Part shown: in pieces, positions 1-5,537 of the stretch
Layout of the letters: the number at the start of each line of letters is the position of its first letter
Numbering within the stretch: the stretch's first letter is position 1
Assembly: GCA_900754285.1 (NCBI GenBank)
Contig: CAAECB010000082.1
Location: forward strand, 1-6,418
Reading direction: 5' to 3'
Length of the DNA stretch: 6,418 bases
From: Clostridia bacterium
GTDB lineage: Bacteria; Bacillota; Clostridia; TANB77; CAG-508
Notes under the pieces: model-generated
What the model was told of the DNA's origin: nothing
Database searches by the model: none
The model's input: only the letters and a program-made list of their open reading frames with translations
Made by a program: the position numbers and the translations under genes

Positions 1-267
1 AATTATTCTCCTCTTTTTTACAATTGGAAAAGAATTAAATTTTGGCAAGGCAAACGAGTTTAAAATTTATGAGGCGTACACTTTGTACATTGATTAAATT
101 TTAAATGAAGTTTAACGCAACCAAAATTGTAATTATTCTCCTCTTTTTTACAATTGGAAAAGAATTAAATTTTGGCAAGGCAAACGAGTTTAAAATTTAT
201 GAGGCGTACGCGTTGTACGTTGATTAAATTTTAAATGAAGTTTAACGCAGCCAAAATTGTAATTATT
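1..267. repeat. Two tandem copies of a 130-bp structured intergenic element
   Basis: Bases 1-130 and 131-260 are direct repeats differing at only four positions (80/210, 82/212, 89/219, 120/250), and the first seven bases of the unit recur at 261-267. Each unit is a nested imperfect palindrome. In copy 1, AATTTTGG (38-45) pairs with CCAAAATT (121-128), AAAC (52-55) with GTTT (110-113), TTTAAAATTTA (59-69) with TAAATTTTAAA (95-105), and GTAC (76-79) with GTAC (85-88). Copy 2 has the same arms 130 bases further on. The unit also carries a minus-strand AGAGGAG Shine-Dalgarno-like sequence. It lies just downstream of the mreC stop, in the place where mreD usually follows. The repeat and its pairing are seen directly. 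That it is a dispersed family or a structured mRNA spacer is inference. No convincing protein-coding frame is visible. Confidence 0.93.
7..15 (-). promoter_or_regulatory. Ribosome binding site for a gene starting just outside the window
   Basis: Read on the minus strand, bases 15 to 7 give AAGAGGAGA, a near-ideal Shine-Dalgarno sequence. Only about seven A+T-rich bases remain before the window edge, so a start codon at or just beyond base 1 would have normal spacing. Gene order in Firmicutes suggests mreD as the next gene, but its sequence is not visible. An identical copy at 137-145 belongs to the second repeat unit and is not followed by a usable start codon at proper spacing. Confidence 0.5.
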
Positions 268-269
268 TT

Positions 270-1082
270 TCAATTATTAATGACAAGAACTGTATCCAAC
301 TTACCAAAGTCCACTGCTGTCTCAACTTCAGCATAGCGATCAATCGCATTTTTAGTAGAGCTAACACTCTTAACAGTACCAACGTGAATACCTTTAGGAT
401 AAATACCGCCCAAGCCAGAAGTCTCAATACTATCGCCCTGAATAACATTAGCATCTGTTGAAATATACATACCCTTTAGAGTTGTATTATTTTCTAAAGT
501 ACCTTTGCAAACAATACTATCTTTATTGGTACTCATTAAGCAACTAACTGAACTACTTGTATCAATAATAGTTTGAACTTTTGCTGTTGAATCAGTAACA
601 GAAATAACATGTCCAACTAGCCCTTTATCTGCAATTACTGTCATATTTTCTTTTATACCATCTTTTGAGCCAACATTTATAACTATAGTTTTAGAATAAT
701 TACTTATATCTTTATTTATTACATAAGCAGGTATTGTTTTATATTCTCCATATTTTTTATTCAAATCCAAATATTCTTTTAATGTTTCATTTTCTGTTTT
801 AATATTTTCCAATTCACGCAAAGACTGTTCTAATTCACTATTTTCTTTTTTTAGTTTTTCATTTTCTTGTTTTAGATTACTAATATCTGCAAAAAATGTA
901 TCATTTCCATTTATTTTATTTTTTAAATATGTTAGACCATTTTGAATTGGCATTACTAATTTATTCGCAACATTTTCAAAAAAAGATGTATTTCTTTCTC
1001 CATTTGAAAAAACAACAATTAAAATAAGTATTATAATTGTAATAACAATTCCTAATATTCCTGCTCTGTTTTTTTTATACAT
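270..1082 (-). CDS. mreC: Rod shape-determining protein MreC
   Basis: This 270-residue protein has the full MreC layout. A short basic N-terminus (MYKKNR) is followed by one membrane segment at about residues 7-26, a heptad-rich coiled coil at about 63-107 and the extracytoplasmic beta-rich MreC domain from about 115 to the end. Typical motifs include GLVGHV near 154-159 and the block GD..ETSGLGGIYPKGIHVG at about 216-235. In the family, MreC dimerises through the coiled coil and links the MreB scaffold to penicillin-binding proteins and RodA during lateral wall growth. The start is well supported: AAAGGAG (1092-1098) sits about nine bases upstream of the ATG and lies inside the 3' end of mreB. 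Only five bases separate the mreB stop from the mreC start, which implies co-transcription and probably coupled translation. The TGA stop is followed almost at once by the tandem repeat. Confidence 0.97.
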   Translation of the reverse strand: MYKKNRAGILGIVITIIILILIVVFSNGERNTSFFENVANKLVMPIQNGLTYLKNKINGNDTFFADISNLKQENEKLKKENSELEQSLRELENIKTENETLKEYLDLNKKYGEYKTIPAYVINKDISNYSKTIVINVGSKDGIKENMTVIADKGLVGHVISVTDSTAKVQTIIDTSSSVSCLMSTNKDSIVCKGTLENNTTLKGMYISTDANVIQGDSIETSGLGGIYPKGIHVGTVKSVSSTKNAIDRYAEVETAVDFGKLDTVLVINN

Positions 1083-1087
1083 ATACT

Positions 1088-2119
1088 TTATCTCCTTTTA
1101 CGAGCATTTATTAAAACTGCCTTCAAATTTTCTAAATCTTCTAATGTTTTTCCTGTACCTCTAACAACACAATCTAAAGGTTGTTCTGCTACATATACTG
1201 GCATACCTGTTTCAATACTCAATAATTTATCCAAATTTTTAATTAATGCACCACCACCAGCAAGTACTATACCTTTTTCCATAATATCTGCTGCTAGTTC
1301 TGGAGGTGTTTTTTCCAAAGTTGCTTTTACTACTTCAACTATTTTTGCTATAGATTCTGCCATTGCTTCTTGAGCTTGTGCAGAAGTGATTTTTTCATTA
1401 CGAGGCAATCCATCTGCTAAATCTCTTCCTCTGACTTCCATTGACATTTCTGTCATTAGTGGCATTGCACAGCCAATAGCAAGTTTAATTTGTTCAGCTG
1501 TTGTTTCACCTATAGCAAGATTCATTTCTCTTTTTACATAATTTACGATATCTGCATCTAGTTCATCTCCTGCTACTCTAAGAGAATGACTAACAACTAT
1601 TCCTCCTAAAGAGATAACTGCTACTTCTGTAGTTCCCCCTCCAATGTCTACAATTATACTTCCACTTGGTTCTGCTACATCAAGAGATGCTCCTATTGCT
1701 GCTGCCATTGGTTCTTCTATTAAATATACCTCTTTTGCACCAGCTTGCAAAACAGATTCTTCTACTGCTCTTTCTTCAACTTCTGTAATCCCTGATGGAA
1801 CACCTACAACAACTCTTGGTCTACCTAAATTAAAACGTCTATCTACTTTTTGAATTATATTTTTTAGCATTAATTGTGTAGCTGTAAAGTCTGCAATAAC
1901 ACCATCTTTTAATGGTCTTACTGCTTTTATTTGTTCTGGTGTTCTCCCCAACATCTCTTTTGCTTCTGTACCTGTTGCAACAATTACTCCTGTTTTTCTA
2001 TCTATTGCCACAACAGAAGGTTCATTTAAAACTATACCTTTTCCCTTTACTGTTACCAAAATATTGGCTGTTCCTAAATCAATACCTATATCTTTTGAAC
2101 CAAATGAAAATAATTTCAT
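1088..2119 (-). CDS. mreB: Actin-like rod shape-determining protein MreB
   Basis: The protein is MreB, the bacterial actin homologue that forms membrane-associated filaments and directs the elongation machinery. The actin/Hsp70 ATPase signatures are intact: phosphate-1 loop DLGTAN at residues 14-19, LIEEPMAAAIG near 133-143, phosphate-2 loop DIGGGTTEV at 158-166, and adenosine motif GIVLAGGGALI at 283-293. The length of 343 residues is normal. I chose the ATG at 2117-2119 rather than the in-frame ATG at 2126-2128. The only Shine-Dalgarno, GAAAGG at 2131-2136, is two bases from the upstream ATG but about eleven from the chosen one. The resulting N-terminus, MKLFSFGSKDIGIDLGTAN, looks typical. 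The gene sits between radC (90-base gap) and mreC (5-base gap) on the same strand. It is very likely expressed as part of the operon starting near 3370. Confidence 0.97.
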   Translation of the reverse strand: MKLFSFGSKDIGIDLGTANILVTVKGKGIVLNEPSVVAIDRKTGVIVATGTEAKEMLGRTPEQIKAVRPLKDGVIADFTATQLMLKNIIQKVDRRFNLGRPRVVVGVPSGITEVEERAVEESVLQAGAKEVYLIEEPMAAAIGASLDVAEPSGSIIVDIGGGTTEVAVISLGGIVVSHSLRVAGDELDADIVNYVKREMNLAIGETTAEQIKLAIGCAMPLMTEMSMEVRGRDLADGLPRNEKITSAQAQEAMAESIAKIVEVVKATLEKTPPELAADIMEKGIVLAGGGALIKNLDKLLSIETGMPVYVAEQPLDCVVRGTGKTLEDLENLKAVLINARKRR

Positions 2120-2209
2120 AATACACATATCCTTTCATATTTAATCACATTTTCTCAATAGACAAATTTTGCCTTAATAATTAAATTTTTTGCTTATATT
2201 ATTTTTTAT

Positions 2210-2941
2210 TTACTCTTCTTCTGCTTTTTGTCTTGCGTTTTGGCACAATTCTTCTACATATTCAAAAACACTTTTATATTCCATATTTCCTATAACAATA
2301 TGATCCATTAACTCTATGTTAAATGATATTAAAGCATTATATAATTTATCTGTAAAATGAATATCTGCCTGACTTGGCGTAGAATCTCCACTAGGATGAT
2401 TATGTACTAAAATCAACCTATTTGCACCTACTCTAATTGCACTAGAAACTACAGCTTTTATATCTAAATTTACAAAACTTGTTCCTCCAAAAGCAATATC
2501 TTCAATTTTTAGTAAACAATTTCTTACATTTAATAAAAATAGTCTTGCCACTTCATTTTTTTCGTATTGAAATTCTCCTAAAACCATTTGTGCAATTTGA
2601 TCTGTGTTTTTTATTACTGTTCCTTTGGAAATATTCGGCCTTGATAATCTTACTGCTAATTCACATATTGCTTTTAATTGTATCGCTTTTACTTTTCCTA
2701 TTCCTTTTATTTCCATTAACTCTTCTAATGTAGCTGATTTTAAAAAAGCTAAATCTTCTCCCATTCCATTCATCCCTAAGTTCAGAATCTTTTGAGCAAC
2801 TTGTACTGATGTTTCTTCTTTTGTTCCATTTTTTATTATTATTGCTAATAATTCTGAATTTGTTAGAAATTTAGCTCCTCTTTCTTCTAATTTTTCATAA
2901 GGTCTTTCGCCTTCTGGTAAATCTTTTATTTTAATTGACAA
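2210..2941 (-). CDS. radC: RadC family JAB/MPN-domain protein (UPF0758)
   Basis: The protein starts with the family's conserved N-terminus (IKDLPEGERPYEKL), has a helix-hairpin-helix at about residues 73-86 (LEELMEIKGIGKVKA), and ends in a JAB/MPN metalloprotease-like domain. The metal-binding motif HNHPSGD..PS..D is intact at about residues 180-193. Despite its name, RadC has no agreed role in repair; the biochemical activity of the family is unresolved. No ATG is available near the N-terminus. Two in-frame TTG codons exist, at 2951-2953 and 2939-2941, and an in-frame stop lies just upstream. GAAAGGA (2954-2960) abuts the first TTG but is twelve bases from the second, so I prefer the second (243 residues); the longer form would have 247. 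The position just upstream of mreB is the classic Firmicutes arrangement. Confidence 0.95.
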   Translation of the reverse strand: MSIKIKDLPEGERPYEKLEERGAKFLTNSELLAIIIKNGTKEETSVQVAQKILNLGMNGMGEDLAFLKSATLEELMEIKGIGKVKAIQLKAICELAVRLSRPNISKGTVIKNTDQIAQMVLGEFQYEKNEVARLFLLNVRNCLLKIEDIAFGGTSFVNLDIKAVVSSAIRVGANRLILVHNHPSGDSTPSQADIHFTDKLYNALISFNIELMDHIVIGNMEYKSVFEYVEELCQNARQKAEEE

Positions 2942-2981
2942 ATTAAAATACAATCCTTTCTAGCATCAAATTTGTCCCTTA

Positions 2982-3260
2982 TTACACTTTTCTGTATATA
3001 AATATTGATATTAACATTCCTACTATACTTGCCATGTTTATTTTAAATGTTAATGCAAATGTTAATTTTAATATACTTAAGTCTAGCACTAATGGCTCTT
3101 TTAGCCCGAATTCTTGTTCAAATGATAGCCACCATAATCCTGATACATTGCTTGCTAATCTTCCTATTAGTCCCCCTATTACTAGTCCTGATAATATAAA
3201 TACTATTAATACCCACATATTTTTTTCTCTTGTTGCCATTTTTTCTTTCATTCCTTTCAT
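2982..3260 (-). CDS. DUF4321 domain small membrane protein
   Basis: From the ATG at 3258-3260 this is a 92-residue protein with a basic N-terminus, a membrane segment at about 15-34 (WVLIVFILSGLVIGGLIG), a short extracytoplasmic part with an FGL...PLVLDL motif at about 51-61, and a second hydrophobic segment near 70-89 ending in IFIYRKV. Length and motifs fit DUF4321 proteins, which in Clostridia often sit next to radC and mreB; their function is unknown. The reading frame can be extended to a TTG at 3402-3404. That would add 48 lysine-rich residues whose first codons coincide with a promoter -35 box, so I reject the extension. AGGA (3267-3270) lies six bases from the chosen ATG. A later ATG at 3237-3239 (MATREKNMW) is also possible, with AAAGGA eleven bases upstream. 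Forty bases separate the stop from the radC start. Confidence 0.82.
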   Translation of the reverse strand: MKGMKEKMATREKNMWVLIVFILSGLVIGGLIGRLASNVSGLWWLSFEQEFGLKEPLVLDLSILKLTFALTFKINMASIVGMLISIFIYRKV

Positions 3261-3375
3261 GAGGCTTCCTTTTTTTGGTTTTTCTTTCGATTTTTTCAAC
3301 CTTGCCTCTTTGCTTTTACTTGTGTTTTTATTTCTATTTTTTCTTACGGTTTCTTTACTTTCCTTTGACACATGT

Positions 3376-3404
3376 ATTATACCTTGTATTTGACTTTTTT
3401 TCAA
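3376..3404 (-). promoter_or_regulatory. Sigma-A-type promoter of the DUF4321-radC-mreBC operon
   Basis: On the minus strand TTGAAA (3399-3404) and a perfect TATAAT (3376-3381) are separated by exactly 17 bases. This is close to the housekeeping consensus, and transcription would start near 3369. That leaves a purine-rich leader of about 110 bases before the preferred DUF4321 start. It is the only strong minus-strand promoter seen upstream of radC, mreB and mreC, and it lies just after a terminator-like hairpin. The match is seen in the sequence; its activity is inferred. Confidence 0.75.
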
Positions 3405-3432
3405 GTGATTTTTTTGTTTTTTTGCTGGTTTT

Positions 3433-3455
3433 AAAAAAAAAAGAGCCTTGACTCT
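3433..3455 (-). terminator. Short intrinsic terminator-like hairpin, minus strand
   Basis: Read leftwards, AGAGT (3455-3451) can pair with GCTCT (3446-3442), with one G-T wobble and a CAAG loop, followed by a run of ten T (3433-3442). The stem is short, but the T tract is long. The position fits termination of minus-strand transcription coming from the AAA-ATPase gene, just before the promoter at 3376-3404. Confidence 0.45.
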
Positions 3456-3640
3456 ATAATGTACCCAAACGAGATGAACAAGATAAAAAAGATTATGAGC
3501 TTATTTTAAAGGCATATAAATATAAAAATAGAAAAAAAGGTGCAGAAACAAATGAAATACTAGCATATCATCTAAGTGAAAGTCTAGAATTAGATATATC
3601 AAAAGATGACTTCCGTATCATACAGAAATCATCTTCTTAA
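3452..3640 (+). pseudogene. Start-less coding remnant, possibly of an IS3-type OrfB transposase
   Basis: On the plus strand an open frame runs from just after a TGA at 3449-3451 to a TAA at 3638-3640, with about 62 codons and no ATG, GTG or TTG start. It was missed as a gene because it lacks a start. The composition is clearly protein-like: charged and helical, with segments DYELILKAYKYKNRKKG, NEILAYHL and ISKDDFRIIQK. The order 'hydrophobic helix, KKGA, hydrophobic helix, then a basic or charged RIIQK-like end' resembles the helix-turn-helix region before the DDE core of Firmicutes IS3 OrfB proteins, judged from memory. No catalytic core follows. It is the only plus-strand coding signal here, and imperfect inverted repeats flank it (TGACTCT at 3449-3455 and AGAGTCA at 3641-3647). 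Coding ancestry is fairly likely; the family assignment is tentative. Confidence 0.45.
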
Positions 3641-3680
3641 AGAGTCAGCATTAGGCTAAAGATTTTTACTCTTTAACCTA
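3637..3680. other. Two overlapping, mutually exclusive hairpins
   Basis: TTAAAGAGT (3637-3645) is perfectly complementary to ACTCTTTAA (3668-3676). TAGGCTAAAG (3652-3661) pairs with CTTTAACCTA (3671-3680) through nine pairs and one mismatch, which becomes a G-U wobble in a minus-strand transcript. Both stems use bases 3671-3676, so only one can form at a time. On the plus strand the second hairpin is followed by TTTTAG, a weak terminator tail; on the minus strand no T run follows. It lies at the 3' end of the coding remnant and downstream of the AAA-ATPase gene. Confidence 0.5.
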
Positions 3681-3734
3681 TTTTAGATTATTTAAACTCG
3701 TGCTTTATTACTAGCCTTTTCAGTATTACTTGTT

Positions 3735-5417
3735 TTATATTTCCTGCACATATATATCATTTGATGCTACTACTATTGTGTATTTTCTTAAGCCTTGTAT
3801 GTCCTTTATATCATCAAAACTACTGTATCTTTCGATTTGTTCCCTTGCTTCTTTTTGCTTTTCTTCTAGTTTTCCTGTTTCACCTTTTTTTAAATACTTG
3901 AATTCTACCATTACTGCTTTGTAGCCTTTGCTACTATCTCTTGGTACTAGCAATATGTCTGGATAATTTCTGTTTACTTCCATTTCTGATTTTGTTGAAT
4001 ATGCTTTTATATTCATTGCTATACAATAAAATATTAATTTTATATATTTCTCATCAAATTTTATTAAGTCTCTATTTGATAAATTGTTTAAATATATTTT
4101 TAATATTTCTACTATTTTATCAATTCTTCCTTCTCGTGCTAGTTGTATTAATATTTCTTGATTAGCTCTACTATCTATTCTGAATTCTGCTTCTTTATCC
4201 ATTATTTGCATAAAATAGTCCGCATATATTTCTTTCATTACTTTGTTTGGTATTGTTAATTCTGGTATTCCTACTAGCTCTCCTGATATTGTTAAATATC
4301 CCAAATAATATAACATTGATATCATATCATTTTCTGTAAATTCTATTGCTGGATTGAATTTTTTTACAATTGTATTTATTATTGGCTCTCCTTGTACTGT
4401 CTTTTTTAATATTTCTAATCTATTTTCCCCTTTACATAAATTTAGCATTTTTCCTACTTTACTATAATCACTTGCTATATTCACATCTACTAAATCATTT
4501 GGTATTTCTCTTAATCTTATATATCTTGATAAAAAATATAAACACATATTTGAATTATATATTTGATTCTTTGCTTTTAAGCAAAATTTATATCCATCAT
4601 AATTTTCTTTCATTATTGGCATTATTTTTTCTTGTTCTTCTTTTGATATTTTTTGGTCATTCATTAGTTTCTTTAATTCTTCGTTTGTAAAGCCCATCAT
4701 TTCATTAAATTCTTCTTCTTGTGTTATGTCTGTTCCTATATTGAATCCACTTGTTAAACTATCTAATGTTATTGGCGCTACTCCTGTTATAAATATTCTG
4801 TCTACTATTGTTTCTGTTCCTTTTTTTAGAATTTCATACCATTTTCTTACTTTTCCGTTTTTGGATACAAGTACTTTAAATCTTTCAGGATAAAATCCTA
4901 ATAATTCATTTGCAAAATGATCATATTCATCTATTATTACATATATTCTATCTTGCGGTTTTTGAATGTAAAATGCTTTAAACAAATTATCTAAAATATT
5001 TTCTGCTTCGTCTTCTTTGTTTACATAAAAATTCAAATTATATTTATTAATAAAAACTTCTATAGAAGATGCTACTTCCCTTCTAAATCCTTTTATTGTT
5101 GCTTCTTCTGTACTTGTATCTATCCCTGAAAAGTTAAATCTTAATATTGAATAACTATTTTTTAAACTTGTTGGATTTTTTCCTATATATGTATTTTTAA
5201 ATAAGTTTTCGAATTCGTCTATTTTATTTTTATCATAATAATTTTCTAATACACTTGTAAATAGTGTTTTTCCAAATTTTCTTGGGCGTAAAAACATTAT
5301 ATTAGTTTCTGGTAATTCTTCTAATTTTTCTATATATTGAGTCTTATCCACATAGTAATATCCATCATTTACCATTTTTTCATAATTGCTTATTCCATAT
5401 GGCATTTTTAAATTCAT
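3735..5417 (-). CDS. Predicted AAA-ATPase with C-terminal PD-(D/E)XK nuclease-like domain
   Basis: The 560-residue protein begins with the hallmark of the 'AAA-ATPase-like' family (PF09820 type): MPYGISNYEKM, YYYVDKTQYIEKLE, then a P-loop variant LRPRKFGKT at residues 43-51. A Walker B-like strand IIDEYD lies at 161-166, and a sensor-like RIFITGVAPITLD at about 207-219. The C-terminus carries a PD-(D/E)XK core typical of the paired DUF1703 domain: PD at 486-487 and EFK at 505-507. These nuclease residues look intact, and the length is normal. Such proteins occur in many copies in gut Clostridia and Bacteroidetes; their role is unknown, and defence or mobile-element functions are only speculation. 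A GGAAGG..GGAAGA purine stretch precedes the ATG; a second ATG four codons in is an alternative. The gene stands alone between terminators, with no partner gene visible. Confidence 0.93.
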   Translation of the reverse strand: MNLKMPYGISNYEKMVNDGYYYVDKTQYIEKLEELPETNIMFLRPRKFGKTLFTSVLENYYDKNKIDEFENLFKNTYIGKNPTSLKNSYSILRFNFSGIDTSTEEATIKGFRREVASSIEVFINKYNLNFYVNKEDEAENILDNLFKAFYIQKPQDRIYVIIDEYDHFANELLGFYPERFKVLVSKNGKVRKWYEILKKGTETIVDRIFITGVAPITLDSLTSGFNIGTDITQEEEFNEMMGFTNEELKKLMNDQKISKEEQEKIMPIMKENYDGYKFCLKAKNQIYNSNMCLYFLSRYIRLREIPNDLVDVNIASDYSKVGKMLNLCKGENRLEILKKTVQGEPIINTIVKKFNPAIEFTENDMISMLYYLGYLTISGELVGIPELTIPNKVMKEIYADYFMQIMDKEAEFRIDSRANQEILIQLAREGRIDKIVEILKIYLNNLSNRDLIKFDEKYIKLIFYCIAMNIKAYSTKSEMEVNRNYPDILLVPRDSSKGYKAVMVEFKYLKKGETGKLEEKQKEAREQIERYSSFDDIKDIQGLRKYTIVVASNDIYVQEI

Positions 5418-5457
5418 ATCTCTTCCGCCTTCCTTTTTAATTTTATTATATTTTACT

Positions 5458-5494
5458 AAAAAAAGAAAAAAATAGCAATGTTTTTTGCTATTTT
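5458..5494 (-). terminator. Intrinsic terminator after the BspA-like gene
   Basis: On the minus strand AAAATAGCAA (5494-5485) pairs perfectly over ten bases with TTGCTATTTT (5478-5469), with a six-base loop. TTT, one C and seven more T follow, to 5458. It lies 43 bases beyond the stop codon of the repeat protein and about 40 bases before the AAA-ATPase start. This indicates that the two genes are separate transcription units. Confidence 0.88.
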
Positions 5495-5537
5495 AACACA
5501 TTATTTCTAAAATTCAAACGCTCTTACTAAACACATA

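Noticed and set aside
1..145. Small cysteine-containing minus-strand frame running across the repeat junction (…NQCTKCTPHKF)
   Set aside because: It has no start codon and is only about 34 codons long. The unit length of 130 is not a multiple of three, and in copy 2 the two cysteine codons of the CTKC segment are arginine codons. It is best explained as a chance frame.
1..260. CRISPR array
   Set aside because: There are only two adjacent 130-bp units with no spacers between them, and no cas genes are present.
2120..2209. Possible internal promoter between radC and mreB
   Set aside because: Only poor matches (TTGTCT with a TTAAAT- or TAAATA-like -10 at unsuitable spacing) are seen in this A+T-rich gap.
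3261..3404. Lysine-rich N-terminal extension of the DUF4321 protein
   Set aside because: Its TTG start is part of the -35 box, it has no ribosome binding site, and it makes the protein much longer than the family norm.
3448..3460. TTGACT and TATAAT hexamers on the plus strand before the coding remnant
   Set aside because: They are separated by only one base instead of about 17, so they cannot work as a -35/-10 pair.
4370..4690. Long plus-strand open frames opposite the AAA-ATPase, mreB and radC genes
   Set aside because: They are antisense shadows rich in leucine, isoleucine and phenylalanine, as expected from A+T-rich coding strands, and have no recognisable domains.
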